A stretch of DNA of 64,000 nt from positions 930,001 through 994,000 of the forward strand of contig NZ_CP098401.1 in NCBI RefSeq assembly GCF_023674425.1. Direction: 5' to 3'. Origin of the DNA: Sphingomonas donggukensis. Its GTDB lineage: Bacteria; Pseudomonadota; Alphaproteobacteria; Sphingomonadales; Sphingomonadaceae. Both the position numbers and the translations under genes were made by a program. A model generated the notes under the pieces. The model ran no database searches, was not told the origin of the DNA, and saw only the letters and a program-made list of their open reading frames with translations. Below are positions 44,509 to 53,690 of this stretch, piece by piece (the first letter of the stretch is position 1; the number at the start of each line of letters is the position of its first letter).

Positions 44509-45734
44509 GCCGTGTCCTTCGTTTGCGCGTCGGGGGCTGGCAGATGGGGCGTCGCGAACGCGATGATAAGGGTGGCGCTACCCATCAGCGCCGCTGCGAC
44601 CAGAAACGCCGCCCCGTCGAACCCGCGCGTGCTGCCCGCCGCCAGCGATTGGGCCGCCACCAGCGGGCCGATGATCTGCGCGACGCTGTTCATGCTCGCG
44701 ATCCCGCCCTGCAACCCGCCCTGCCGCGTCGCGTCGACCATGCGGGACAGCAGGCCGTTGAGCGCCGGCCACGCGAACGCTCCGAACGCGCCGACCAGGA
44801 AGAAGGCATAGACCTGCCACCCTTGCGTCGTGAAAGCATAGGCAGCCAGGCACGCGGTAGCTGCGGCCAGTCCCACGATCGCGGCGCGTCGCTCGCCCAA
44901 TACCCGTACCGCGCGATCGGTCATGCCCAACTGAACGATGACCGACAGCAGCCCGACCCACGCGAGACTCCACCCGATCGCGGTCGCGTCCCAGCCGAAG
45001 CGGATCGCCGCCCAGAAGCTCCACACCGCGGGATAGACCACGCCGCCGACCTGCCACAGGAACCATGCCACCAGTAGCGGGGTGGCGTTGCCGGCGTCGA
45101 ACAGCGGGCGGAACGCGCCGACGACATGGGCGTCGCGCAGCCGGAACGCGCGGCGGTTGGCCTCCGCCAGCGTCTCGGGCAGCGCGAAATACATGACGGT
45201 CGCATTGATCGCGGCGAGCGCGCCGGCGACCAGGAACGGCGTGCGCGGGCCGAGCGTCGATACCAGCCCGCCTATCGCCGGCCCCAGGATGAAGCCGACG
45301 CCGAATGCCGCGCCCATCAGCCCGAACGTCGCGGCGCGGCGCTCGGGCCTCGTGACGTCGGCGATGACCGCGCCCGCCGGGCCGAACGTCGCGCCCGCCA
45401 CGCCGGCGATCGCGCGCCCGACGAACAGCCAGGCGAGCGTCGGTGCTGCGGCCATCAATGCATAGTCGATCGCGAACGCCACCATCGACGCGATCAGCAC
45501 AGGGCGTCGGCCATAACGGTCGCCGAGCATGCCGAGCACCGGCCCGGCAAAGAATTGCGCCAGCGCGAACACCGCCAGCATCCATCCCGAAATCCGTGTC
45601 GCCTGCGTCAGGCCGACATGGCCGAGCTCCGTCACCAGCGTCGGCAGTACCGGCATGACGATGCCGAAGCCGATCACGTCGATCACGACCGCGACCAAGA
45701 CGATGGGGACGGCACGATGATCGAAGCGGGGCAT
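44505..45734 (-). CDS. MFS exporter of the TetA-like TCR/Tet type
   Basis: 409 residues with 12 predicted helices. The N-terminus VDVIGFGIVMPVLPTLV, GMLGDRYGRRPVLIASM loop, GAVIADVTRPERRAATFGLMGAAFGVGFILGPAIGG (antiporter motif C) resemble tetracycline-type proton antiporters. Many family members export other compounds, so resistance is not implied. Coupled by a 4-base overlap to the GST gene downstream, which suggests a detoxification unit. Confidence 0.87.
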   Translation of the reverse strand: MPRFDHRAVPIVLVAVVIDVIGFGIVMPVLPTLVTELGHVGLTQATRISGWMLAVFALAQFFAGPVLGMLGDRYGRRPVLIASMVAFAIDYALMAAAPTLAWLFVGRAIAGVAGATFGPAGAVIADVTRPERRAATFGLMGAAFGVGFILGPAIGGLVSTLGPRTPFLVAGALAAINATVMYFALPETLAEANRRAFRLRDAHVVGAFRPLFDAGNATPLLVAWFLWQVGGVVYPAVWSFWAAIRFGWDATAIGWSLAWVGLLSVIVQLGMTDRAVRVLGERRAAIVGLAAATACLAAYAFTTQGWQVYAFFLVGAFGAFAWPALNGLLSRMVDATRQGGLQGGIASMNSVAQIIGPLVAAQSLAAGSTRGFDGAAFLVAAALMGSATLIIAFATPHLPAPDAQTKDTA

Positions 45735-45826
45735 CGCCGCTCAATATCGGAGCGTCGTAAAACCGGCAAACGCGCTTGACGCCACCGGGTCCATACCGCA
45801 TCTTCGAAAGTGAAGAGGAGAGGATC

Positions 45827-47044
45827 ATGGCAACGCTTGCCGACCGGGACACCCGGAGCGACCCGTTGGACGCTTTCCGCCAGGAAGCGCGCGACTGGAT
45901 CGCGGCGAATTTCCCGCCCGCGCTGAAGGGTGTCGACAACACCATGTCGGCGGTCGAGGGCCCGTCCGATCCCTCGCCCGACGAGGAAGCCTGGCGCAAG
46001 GCGATGGGCGACAAGGGCTGGGGTGTGCCGACCTGGCCGAAGCAATATGGCGGCGGCGGCCTGTCGCGGGCCGAGGCGCGGGTGCTCGGCGAGGAACTGG
46101 CCCGCGCCGGCGCCACCAACCCGATCGGCGGTATGGGCGTGATGATGTTCGGCCCCACGATGCTGGAATATGGCACCGAGGAGCAGAAGCTGGAGCATAT
46201 CCCGCCGATCGCGCGTGGTGAGATCCGCTGGTGCCAGGGCTATTCCGAACCGGGCGCGGGCTCCGACCTCGCCTCGCTCCAGACTTTCGCCGAGGACAAG
46301 GGCGACCATTATCTCGTCAACGGGCAGAAGACGTGGACCAGCGGCGGGCAGTGGGCCGACAAATGCTTCGCGATCGTGCGCACCGACAAGACGAAGAAGC
46401 ATGAGGGCATCACCTTCGTCCTGATCGACATGAAGGATCCGGGCGTCGAGGTGAAGCCGATCCGCCTCATCAGCGGCCAGTCGCCGTTTTGCGAGACGTT
46501 CTTCACCGATGTGAAGGTGCCGAAATCCGACCGTGTCGGCGCGGAGGGTGAGGGCTGGACGATCGGCAAGCGCCTGCTCCAGCACGAACGCAGCAGCCTG
46601 TCGGGCGGCGGCTCGGCGAGCCGGTTGTTCGGCGGCGTACCGCTCGGCAAGCTCGCCAAGGAGTATCGTGGCGAGGATGCGGCTGGCCGCGTCGGCGATG
46701 CCGACCTGCGCATGCGGATCGTTCGCCACGAAATGGACAGCCGCGCCTTCGCGCTCACCCTGCGTCGCGCCGCGCTGGAGGCGAAGTCGAACCAGGGGCC
46801 GTCCGCGGCGACCTCGATCATGAAGAACGTCGGCGCCCGCATCACCCAGGAGCGCGCCGAACTGACGCTGGAAATCCGCGGGATGCAGGGGCTCGGCTGG
46901 GAAGGCGAGGGCTTCGCGGAGGACGAGATTGCCGCGACCCGTGGCTGGCTGTTCGGAAAAGCGGTGTCGATCTACGGCGGATCGAGCGAGATCCAGAACA
47001 ATGTGATCGCGAAACGCATCCTCGGGATGCTCGATCACCAGTAA
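45827..47044 (+). CDS. Acyl-CoA dehydrogenase, alpha-type member of a pair
   Basis: 405 residues. FAD-dependent alpha,beta-dehydrogenation of acyl-CoA. Contains WPKQYGGGGL, WCQGYSEPGAGSDLASL, NGQKTWTS (FAD/acyl contact) and IYGGSSEIQNNVIAKRILG near the end. At the position of the catalytic Glu in MCAD/SCAD (E-G-T-S) there is Gly (Gly-Gly-Ser-Ser); enzymes of this class carry it elsewhere, as in ChsE-type heteromers. The next gene encodes a complementary dehydrogenase. ATG 45827 has GGAGAGG upstream. A TTGACG at 45776 is a possible -35, with only a weak -10. Confidence 0.88.
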   Translation: MATLADRDTRSDPLDAFRQEARDWIAANFPPALKGVDNTMSAVEGPSDPSPDEEAWRKAMGDKGWGVPTWPKQYGGGGLSRAEARVLGEELARAGATNPIGGMGVMMFGPTMLEYGTEEQKLEHIPPIARGEIRWCQGYSEPGAGSDLASLQTFAEDKGDHYLVNGQKTWTSGGQWADKCFAIVRTDKTKKHEGITFVLIDMKDPGVEVKPIRLISGQSPFCETFFTDVKVPKSDRVGAEGEGWTIGKRLLQHERSSLSGGGSASRLFGGVPLGKLAKEYRGEDAAGRVGDADLRMRIVRHEMDSRAFALTLRRAALEAKSNQGPSAATSIMKNVGARITQERAELTLEIRGMQGLGWEGEGFAEDEIAATRGWLFGKAVSIYGGSSEIQNNVIAKRILGMLDHQ

Positions 47045-47063
47045 TCGCGGCGCCCATCCCTAT

Positions 47064-47167
47064 CCGCTCGTCCTGAGTAGCCGCTGAGCGCAGTCGAAGC
47101 GGCGTATCGAAGGAGCGGCCCGTTTGAGGCACGTCCTTCGATACGGGGCGTTATTCAGGACGAACGG
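47064..47167. repeat. CCGTTCG...CGAACGG palindromic repeat, copy 2 (with insertion)
   Basis: About 104 bp between the two dehydrogenase genes. Left arm starts CCGCTCGTCCTGAG, right arm ends TTCAGGACGAACGG. A tandem piece (GCTGAGCGCAGTCGAAGC) is inserted in the left half. Same family as 12513-12582 and 59756-59837. Confidence 0.75.
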
Positions 47168-47195
47168 TAAGAGGGGTGCCGCTAGGAGAATGCAG

Positions 47196-48266
47196 ATGGC
47201 AGTCCTGACCGAAGAACAGACGATGCTCCGCGACTTGGCGCGCGAGTGGGTGGACAACGAAGCGCCGGTGACGGCGTGGCGCAAGACCCGCAACGCGGGG
47301 GTCCCCGCGGGCTACGATGCCGAAGTCTGGAAGACCCAGGCCGAGATGGGGTGGGCGGGCGTGTTAATCCCCGAGGAGCATGGCGGCGTCGGCATGGGCT
47401 ATCTGTCGCTCGGGCTGGTGCTCGAACAAATGGGCCGCAACCTCGTCGCCAGCCCGCTGGCCGCGACGGCGGCGGCGACGTCGGCAATCCTGCTCGGCGG
47501 GTCGGATGCGCAGAAGGCGGAGTGGCTGCCGCGCATCGCCAGCGGCGAGGTTGTCGCAACGGTGGCGTTCGACGAGGGCCCGAATTTCGCGCCTGGCCGC
47601 GTGGCGACCAGCGTGACTGACGGCAAGCTGACCGGTACAAAGGCGTTCGTGGCGGAGGGCGACAGCGCGCAGCTTTTCATCGTCTCCGCCACCGATGGCG
47701 TCTATCTGGTGTCGGGCGACACGGGCGTCACGCGCTCGACACGGGCGATGGCTGATGCGCGCAGCCATGCCGCGATCACCTTTGCCGCTGCACCCGCCGA
47801 CAAGCTGGCCGGCGACCCCGACCTCGCCACCAAGGTCGCCGATCGCGCGGCTGTGGCAACGGCGGCGGAGATGCTGGGCCTTGCCGAGGCGGCATTCGCG
47901 ATCACCAACGACTATCTGAAGACGCGCGTCCAGTTCGGGCAACTGCTCTCCAGCTTCCAGGCGCTCCAGCACCGCATGGCCAAGATGTTCACCGAGCTCG
48001 AGCTGATGCGCTCGGCGGTCGAGGGCGCGCTCGAGGCGATCGACAGCGGGCGCTCCGACGTCGATCAGGCCGCCAGCCTTGCCAAGGCGATTGCCGGCGA
48101 CGTCGCGAAACTGGTCAGCCGCGAAATGGTTCAGCTGCACGGCGGCATTGGCATGACCGACGAGCATGATGCCGGGCTGTTCCTCAAGCGGTCGGCGATG
48201 CTGGAGACGATGTGGGGCAATGCCGCCTATCACCGCGAGCGGTTCGCCCGCCTGAACGGCTATTGA
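47196..48266 (+). CDS. Acyl-CoA dehydrogenase, beta-type member of a pair
   Basis: 356 residues. Shorter than a standalone dehydrogenase and lacks the WCQGYSEP-type middle block; it has EEHGGVGMGYLSLGLVLEQMG, GTKAFVAEGDSAQLFIV, and a C-terminal LHGGIGMTDEHDAGLFLKR (FAD pyrophosphate region). Enzymes of this size pair with a larger partner to build alpha2beta2 complexes, as in mycobacterial sterol degradation. ATG 47196 has AGGAG 7 bases upstream; ATG 47190 is only 1 base from that AGGAG. Same strand as the partner, 151 bases on, with a palindrome in the gap. Confidence 0.86.
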   Translation: MAVLTEEQTMLRDLAREWVDNEAPVTAWRKTRNAGVPAGYDAEVWKTQAEMGWAGVLIPEEHGGVGMGYLSLGLVLEQMGRNLVASPLAATAAATSAILLGGSDAQKAEWLPRIASGEVVATVAFDEGPNFAPGRVATSVTDGKLTGTKAFVAEGDSAQLFIVSATDGVYLVSGDTGVTRSTRAMADARSHAAITFAAAPADKLAGDPDLATKVADRAAVATAAEMLGLAEAAFAITNDYLKTRVQFGQLLSSFQALQHRMAKMFTELELMRSAVEGALEAIDSGRSDVDQAASLAKAIAGDVAKLVSREMVQLHGGIGMTDEHDAGLFLKRSAMLETMWGNAAYHRERFARLNGY

Positions 48267-48288
48267 TACACGTGCAAAAGGACGAGCG

Positions 48289-49611
48289 ATGACGACAACG
48301 CCAACGTTGTCGGCGCCGCTCGCCGACGCGATCCAGTACCGGCGTCGCGGGCTGACGCTCGCGCTGCTGACCACGGCCTATTTCTTCAGCTACATGGACC
48401 GTCAGATCCTGGCGATCCTGCAGGAGGATATCCGCGCCGAACTGCACCTGAGCGACACGCAGCTCGGGTTGCTCGCCGGGTTCGCCTTCGCGATCTTCTA
48501 CGCGACGCTGGGCCTTCCGGTCGCGCGGCTGGCGGACAAGGGCAACCGCATCAACATCATCGCGGTCGCGCTGACGATCTGGAGCGCGATGACCGCGGTG
48601 TGCGGTCTAGCCCAGAATTTCATACAGCTGCTGCTCGCCCGCATCGGCGTCGGCATCGGTGAGGCCGGGTCGAGCCCGCCCAGCCATTCGATCATCGCCG
48701 ACCTCTATCCGGCGGAAAAGCGTGCGGGCGCGATGGGCATCTATTCGCTCGGCGTCGTGCTCGGCACAGCATTCGGGACGATGATCGGCGGGTTCGTCGC
48801 ACACCTCTATGGATGGCGGGTCGCGATGTTCACCATCGGTCTGCCCGGCATCCTGCTGGCGGTCGTCATCAAGCTGGTGGTGCCCGAGCCGAAGCGCGGC
48901 CTGTCCGACGTGCAGATCGTCGCGGAGGGCGAGGATCGCGGCACGATGCCGAGCCTCGGCGACGGGTTCCGGTCGCTGTTCGCCAACCGCGCCGCGGTGC
49001 ATCTGGTGATGGGCGTCACCATCACCTCAATGATTGGATATGGCCATGCCGCGTTCGGGCCGAGTTTCCTGATCCGGGCGCTTGGGCTCGACAAGCTCCA
49101 GATCGCCTCGATCGTCGCCCCGGTCGGGGCCTTGTGCGGGACCCTGTCGGCGGTCGTCGGCGGGATACTCGCCAACCGCGCGGCGAAGCGCTGGGGCATC
49201 CATGCGCAAAGCTGGCTGGTGTTCGGCCTGAAATGCGTCGGCCTGCCGCTGTCGTTCTTGTTCTACGCCTCCAGCGATCCGTGGGTGGCGGTGCCGCTCT
49301 ATTGGGCGTCGCTACTGCTGATCTCGACCTATCTCGGCCCGACCTTCGCGCTGATCCAGGGCCAGGCGCCGCTCAGGATGCGGGCGCTGTGGGCGGCGAT
49401 CACGCTGCTGGTCATCAACCTGGTCGGGCTGGGGCTGGGGCCGACGTTGATCGGCGTCATCTCCGATATGCTGAAGCCCTCGCTCGGCGATGCGCAGGCG
49501 TTGCGCTGGGCGATGTTGTCCTTCGCGCTCGCGACCCCGTGGGCGCTCTGGCACTATTGGCGCGCGGGCGTGCTGCTGAAGCGGCAGGAGGCGGCGAAGG
49601 CCGGCGGCTGA
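48289..49611 (+). CDS. MFS transporter, spinster-like
   Basis: 440 residues with 12 helices, of the spinster branch: YFFSYMDRQILAILQEDI, LSDTQLGLLAGFAFAIFYA, PVARLADKGNRINII and ARIGVGIGEAGSSPPSHSII. These are commonly placed beside catabolic genes for sterols, terpenoids and aromatics in sphingomonads. Starts 22 bases after the beta dehydrogenase stop; uptake of the substrate is the likely role. Confidence 0.88.
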   Translation: MTTTPTLSAPLADAIQYRRRGLTLALLTTAYFFSYMDRQILAILQEDIRAELHLSDTQLGLLAGFAFAIFYATLGLPVARLADKGNRINIIAVALTIWSAMTAVCGLAQNFIQLLLARIGVGIGEAGSSPPSHSIIADLYPAEKRAGAMGIYSLGVVLGTAFGTMIGGFVAHLYGWRVAMFTIGLPGILLAVVIKLVVPEPKRGLSDVQIVAEGEDRGTMPSLGDGFRSLFANRAAVHLVMGVTITSMIGYGHAAFGPSFLIRALGLDKLQIASIVAPVGALCGTLSAVVGGILANRAAKRWGIHAQSWLVFGLKCVGLPLSFLFYASSDPWVAVPLYWASLLLISTYLGPTFALIQGQAPLRMRALWAAITLLVINLVGLGLGPTLIGVISDMLKPSLGDAQALRWAMLSFALATPWALWHYWRAGVLLKRQEAAKAGG

Positions 49612-49621
49612 CCGGCCCATT

Positions 49622-49765
49622 TCAGGGCAACAGCGCCTCAGCCATGCCGGACGCGACGTGACCGAACGCCATAAGCATCAGGATCATCGTTGCGACGATC
49701 CTGCCGTGATTGGCGAACATGTCGGCGACCAGTACGACGATCGCCGCGACAAGGAACAGCTTCAT
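49622..49765 (-). CDS. 47-residue two-helix membrane protein
   Basis: Too short for a standard ORF cut-off but convincing: MKLFLVAAIVVLVADMFANH, then a second hydrophobic stretch VATMILMLMAFGHVASGMAEALLP. Two helices with a short GR-containing turn make a hairpin. GGGGTCGGGGGCGC lies just before the ATG at 49765. No family assigned. It is on the minus strand between the spinster carrier and the TetR gene, convergent with the former. Confidence 0.6.
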   Translation of the reverse strand: MKLFLVAAIVVLVADMFANHGRIVATMILMLMAFGHVASGMAEALLP

Positions 49766-49829
49766 ACGCGCCCCCGACCCCTAGCGCCGATCAGTCTAGC
49801 CGGGAAACTCTTAAGAAATCGTCCGCGGA

Positions 49830-51068
49830 CTACAGCACGCGGTTGTCGAACAGTCCGTACATCAGTGTGGACGCATAGTAACGCACCGCCCGCTCGCGCG
49901 GCATGGCGCTCGCCCATTTGCGCATGTCGAAGGCGGCGTTCTGGAGCGACATCAGCGCCTGGCTAGCCACCAGCGGATCGACCGCGCGCACCGACCCCTC
50001 GGCCACGCCGTCGGAGATCATGCCGGCGAAACGCCGGGCGATACGGTTCGACCGGTCGATCATCGTCTGCCGATCACGCGGCGGCAGGCCCGACAGCGCG
50101 GTGGTGCGGAGCAGGGGCCCGCGCTCGGAAAACTGGATGTCGAGCAACGTCGCCATGACGTTCGACAGCATCGCCCACAGCGTACCGCCCCGCGCGTGCG
50201 CGACCGCCTGCGCGCTGGCGATGGTGTCGAAGCTGCGGCGATAGCATTCGGTCACCAGCTCGTCCTTGGCGTCGAGGTGGTGGTAGAAACTGCCTTTGGT
50301 GACGTTCAGCTCGCTCGCGATTTTCTGCACCGATGCGCCGCGATAGCCGAGCTCGTTAATGAGCGTCGTCGCCGCGGTCAGGAACGCGGCGCGGCCCGGC
50401 TCGCTTTCGTCGTGGGCCAGGTCGAGCAGGTGCGGTGCCCACGCATCGCCGTCGACCGCGAGCCCCGATCGGAACACGTCCATCAGCCGGTCCTCGACCC
50501 GCGGAAATTCGTCGAGGTCGTAGCGGCTGAGCCATGCGGATAGCCAGAAAGTGTTTTCCAGCAGCACGTGCGCGCGTGCGCCGTTCAGGTCCTTCGTCGC
50601 GCGGTCGCTCGGGTCTCCCCACAGCGCGCGGGTGTTGCGGAACACCCGCTGCCACCCGGCGAGCAGGCGCCCCTTCATCGGCTCGTCCATCGCGCGCAGG
50701 TCGCTGAGGACGGCAAACGCCTTTTCCTCGCCGCGCTGGATGCGCGCGAGCCGCTCGAAATTGATCGCCAGATAGCGCGCGACCCGCGCCTCCGGCGTCG
50801 CCTCGGCCATCGCCTCGTCCAGCATCGCCTGCAGCCGTTCGAGCGTATCCTCGAAACAGGCGGACGCCAGATCCTCCTTGCGGCGGAAATAATAGGTGAC
50901 GCTGGTGGTGTTCAGCCCGACACGGCTCGCCACGTCGGCGAAGGTCATGCCCTTCGCGCTCTGGTCGTTGATCGCTTCGGCGGCGGCGGCAAGGATCGCG
51001 TCACGCTTCGCGCGAAACCGCTTCGTCCCCCCCGCGTCGCCCGATCCCTTGCTCTCCGGGGCGTTCAT
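49830..51068 (-). CDS. Tandem TetR/AcrR transcriptional regulator
   Basis: 412 residues with two TetR-type DNA-binding domains in one chain. The first is at about 20-66 ([42 protein letters not shown]); the second at about 226-272 ([31 protein letters not shown]). Each is followed by a helical ligand/dimer region. Most TetR proteins have one such domain and about 200 residues. Divergent from the ACAD10/11-like gene with a perfect palindrome between them, so it is likely the local repressor. ATG 51068. Confidence 0.88.
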   Translation of the reverse strand: MNAPESKGSGDAGGTKRFRAKRDAILAAAAEAINDQSAKGMTFADVASRVGLNTTSVTYYFRRKEDLASACFEDTLERLQAMLDEAMAEATPEARVARYLAINFERLARIQRGEEKAFAVLSDLRAMDEPMKGRLLAGWQRVFRNTRALWGDPSDRATKDLNGARAHVLLENTFWLSAWLSRYDLDEFPRVEDRLMDVFRSGLAVDGDAWAPHLLDLAHDESEPGRAAFLTAATTLINELGYRGASVQKIASELNVTKGSFYHHLDAKDELVTECYRRSFDTIASAQAVAHARGGTLWAMLSNVMATLLDIQFSERGPLLRTTALSGLPPRDRQTMIDRSNRIARRFAGMISDGVAEGSVRAVDPLVASQALMSLQNAAFDMRKWASAMPRERAVRYYASTLMYGLFDNRVL

Positions 51069-51167
51069 GCCGGCGATCCTAGCACCGCATTTTCGAAGGC
51101 ATAGTGGCTTTTTGGCGCGCCCGCGCAATCCGACGCAGCGAGGCGAAAGAATCACCCTCGCGGGGTT

Positions 51168-51183
51168 TACCGAAAAATCGGTA
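51168..51183. promoter_or_regulatory. Perfect palindrome, candidate TetR operator
   Basis: TACCGA-AAAA-TCGGTA, 6-base arms perfectly complementary around four A's. It lies in the 160-base gap between the divergent tandem-TetR gene and the acyl-CoA dehydrogenase gene, 45 bases before the latter's ATG. Position and symmetry suit a repressor site; ligand binding is inferred. Confidence 0.45.
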
Positions 51184-51228
51184 TGGCCTAACCCGCTCCC
51201 CGCAACACGTACCTGGGAGGATGCCGAC

Positions 51229-52512
51229 ATGGACTTCACGCTGAGCGAGCGCGAGACCTATTTCCGCGACCGGGTGAAGACCTTCATCGACCGCGAGATC
51301 GCGCCGCGGCAGGACGAGTATTACGCCCAGCAGAAGGATGGCGAGCGCTGGAAGGTGCTGCCGGTGATCGAGGACGTGAAGAAACTCGCCCGCGCTCAAG
51401 GCCTGTGGAATTTCTTCATGCCGCCGCATTCGGGCCAGACCCATGTCGACGGCAGTTTCGAATTCGAGGGCACGCAGCTCACCAACCTCGAATATGCGCT
51501 GTGCGCCGAGGAAATGGGCAAGATCGGCTGGGCCAGCGAATGCTTCAACTGCTCGGCGCCCGACACCGGCAACATGGAGGTGTTCCACCGTTACGGCACC
51601 CGCGCGCAGAAGGATCGCTGGCTGAAGCCGCTGATGGACGGCGAGATCCGCTCCGCCTTCCTGATGACCGAGCCGGCGGTCGCGTCGTCGGACGCCACCA
51701 ATATCGAAACGTCGATGGTCCGCGACGGCGACCATTATGTCATCAACGGGCGCAAATGGTGGTCGTCGGGCGTCGGTGACCCGCGCTGCGCGGTCGCGAT
51801 CGTGATGGGCAAGACCAATCCGGATGCCAAGCGCCACGCCCAGCAGAGCCAGATTCTGGTGCCGATGGATGCTCCGGGCGTCACCATCGAACGCATGCTT
51901 TCGGTTTATGGGTATGACCATGCGCCCCACGGCCACGGCGAAGTCGTGCTGAAGGATGTGCGGGTTCCGGTCGAGAATGTGCTGCTGGGCGAGGGTCGCG
52001 GATTCGAGATCGCGCAGGGACGCCTGGGGCCGGGGCGCATCCATCACTGCATGCGCACGATCGGCGTCGCCGAAACCGCGATCGAGGCGATGGCCAAGCG
52101 TCTGCTCAGCCGCGTTGCCTTCGGCAAGCGCATTGCCGACCATTCGATCTGGGAACAGCGGATCGCGAAGGCGCGCATCGATATCGAGATGACGCGCCTG
52201 CTGTGCCTGAAGGCCGCGGACATGATGGACAAGGCGGGCAACAAGTCCGCCCAGCTCGAAATCGCGATGATCAAGGTCGCGGCGCCGACGATGGCGCTCC
52301 AGATCCTCGACGACGCGATCCAGGCGCATGGCGGCGGCGGCGTCAGCCAAGACTTCCGCCTGGCGCACGATTGGGCCGCGATGCGCACGCTGCGCTTTGC
52401 CGATGGTCCTGACGAGGTCCACAACCGCGCCATCGCCCGCAACGAATTCGGCAAATACGGCGACTGGAAGGCCGAGGCGCTGTCGAGCGGAGATGTTGGG
52501 GTTAGTCGCTAG
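51229..52512 (+). CDS. Acyl-CoA dehydrogenase, ACAD10/11-like
   Basis: 427 residues. FAD enzyme with the marks of the ACAD10/11 branch: [44 protein letters not shown], and the C-terminal [21 protein letters not shown], where GPDEVH replaces the MCAD-type YEGTSEIQ. In animals and in Pseudomonas LvaC, related proteins act on 4-phosphoacyl-CoA made by a kinase from 4-hydroxyacyl-CoA. A kinase-like gene lies 1.2 kb downstream in the same direction. ATG 51229 has GGGAGG ten bases upstream. Confidence 0.88.
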   Translation: MDFTLSERETYFRDRVKTFIDREIAPRQDEYYAQQKDGERWKVLPVIEDVKKLARAQGLWNFFMPPHSGQTHVDGSFEFEGTQLTNLEYALCAEEMGKIGWASECFNCSAPDTGNMEVFHRYGTRAQKDRWLKPLMDGEIRSAFLMTEPAVASSDATNIETSMVRDGDHYVINGRKWWSSGVGDPRCAVAIVMGKTNPDAKRHAQQSQILVPMDAPGVTIERMLSVYGYDHAPHGHGEVVLKDVRVPVENVLLGEGRGFEIAQGRLGPGRIHHCMRTIGVAETAIEAMAKRLLSRVAFGKRIADHSIWEQRIAKARIDIEMTRLLCLKAADMMDKAGNKSAQLEIAMIKVAAPTMALQILDDAIQAHGGGGVSQDFRLAHDWAAMRTLRFADGPDEVHNRAIARNEFGKYGDWKAEALSSGDVGVSR

Positions 52513-52517
52513 CTTCC

Positions 52518-52596
52518 CGTGCTCCCGCGAAGGCGGAAGCCCAGAGCCGCGCGCGGTTACGCCTGTAACCCTAGGCTCCCGCCTTCGCGGGAGCAC
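52518..52596. repeat. GTGCTCCCGCG palindromic repeat, copy 2
   Basis: Inverted repeat in the 95-base gap between the ACAD10/11-like gene and the alcohol dehydrogenase gene. The outer arms (CGTGCTCCCGCGAAGGCGG and its complement ending GGGAGCAC) match the 2423-2502 copy, including the inner GGTTAC and CCTAGGCTCCCGCC blocks. It adds an inner GGTTAC/GTAACC hairpin. Confidence 0.8.
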
Positions 52597-52607
52597 AGAG
52601 AGGTGAA

Positions 52608-53690
52608 ATGAAAGCAGCCGTTCTTTTCGAAGCGAAGCAGCCCCTCTCGATCGAGGACGTGCAGGTCGCCAACCCCGGCCCGCACGAGGTGCTGATCCGC
52701 ACCGTCGCGGTCGGCGTCTGCCGGTCCGACCTGCACTTCGTCGATGGCGCCTACCCGCACGCGATGCCGACGATCCCCGGCCACGAGGCGGCGGGGGTGG
52801 TGGAGGCAGTCGGCAGCGAAGTGCGCTTGGTGAAGGTCGGCGACCATGTCGTCACCTGCCTCAGCGCCTTCTGCGGACACTGCGAATTCTGCGTCACCGG
52901 CAACATGTACCTGTGCCTGGGCGCCGACACGCGCCGCGGCAAGGGTGAGGTACCGCGGCTGATGCTGGGCGACACGCCGGTCGCGCAGATGCTGAATCTC
53001 AGCGCCTATGCCGAACAGATGCTGGTCCACGAACACGCCTGCGTCGCGATCGACCGGGAAATGCCGATGGACCGCGCAGCGCTGATCGGGTGCGCGGTGA
53101 CGACGGGGGCGGGGGCGGTGTTCAACTGCTGCGACCTCGATCCCGGCGAGATGGTCGCGGTGGTCGGCTGCGGCGGGATCGGGCTGGCCGCGGTCAATGC
53201 CGCGAAGATCGCGGGTGCGGGGCGGATCATCGCGATCGATCCGGTGCCCGAAAAGCGCGCGCTCGCCGAGAAGCTCGGCGCCACCCACAGCATCGACGCC
53301 CTGAGCGATACCGCCGCCGACGAAGTCGTCGCGCTGACCAAGGGCGGCGTCCACCACGCGATCGAGGCGGTCGGGCGCCCGCAATCGGCGGCGACCGCGG
53401 TGAAGGTGCTGCGCCGCGGCGGCACCGCAACCATCCTGGGCATGATGCCGCTCGCTGAGAAGGTCGGGCTCTCCGCACTCGACCTGCTGTCGGGAAAGAA
53501 ACTACAGGGCGGGCTGATGGGCGCAAACCGCTTCCCGGTCGACATTCCGCGGCTCGTCGATTTCTACCTGCGCGGGCTCCTCGATCTCGACAGCATCATC
53601 GCCGAGCGCGTCCCGCTTGCGCAGATCAACCACGCCTTCGAAGAACTCCGCAAGGGCGACGCGACCCGATCGGTCGTCGTCTTCGAATGA
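52608..53690 (+). CDS. Zinc-dependent alcohol dehydrogenase (MDR)
   Basis: 360 residues. Catalytic zinc ligands Cys38 and His59-Glu60 (GHEAAG), structural zinc Cys89, Cys92, Cys95 and Cys103 (CGHCEFC...C), and a Rossmann motif VVGCGGIGLAAV. Class III-like layout. Oxidises a primary or secondary alcohol to aldehyde/ketone with NAD+. Its stop overlaps the next gene by 4 bases, so dehydrogenase and kinase are co-translated. Confidence 0.9.
   Translation: MKAAVLFEAKQPLSIEDVQVANPGPHEVLIRTVAVGVCRSDLHFVDGAYPHAMPTIPGHEAAGVVEAVGSEVRLVKVGDHVVTCLSAFCGHCEFCVTGNMYLCLGADTRRGKGEVPRLMLGDTPVAQMLNLSAYAEQMLVHEHACVAIDREMPMDRAALIGCAVTTGAGAVFNCCDLDPGEMVAVVGCGGIGLAAVNAAKIAGAGRIIAIDPVPEKRALAEKLGATHSIDALSDTAADEVVALTKGGVHHAIEAVGRPQSAATAVKVLRRGGTATILGMMPLAEKVGLSALDLLSGKKLQGGLMGANRFPVDIPRLVDFYLRGLLDLDSIIAERVPLAQINHAFEELRKGDATRSVVVFE

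Noticed and set aside
43816-45734. Tetracycline-resistance operon
   Set aside because: The carrier only shares the broad TCR/Tet architecture, and many such proteins export other compounds. No TetR-type gene with a tet operator lies next to it.
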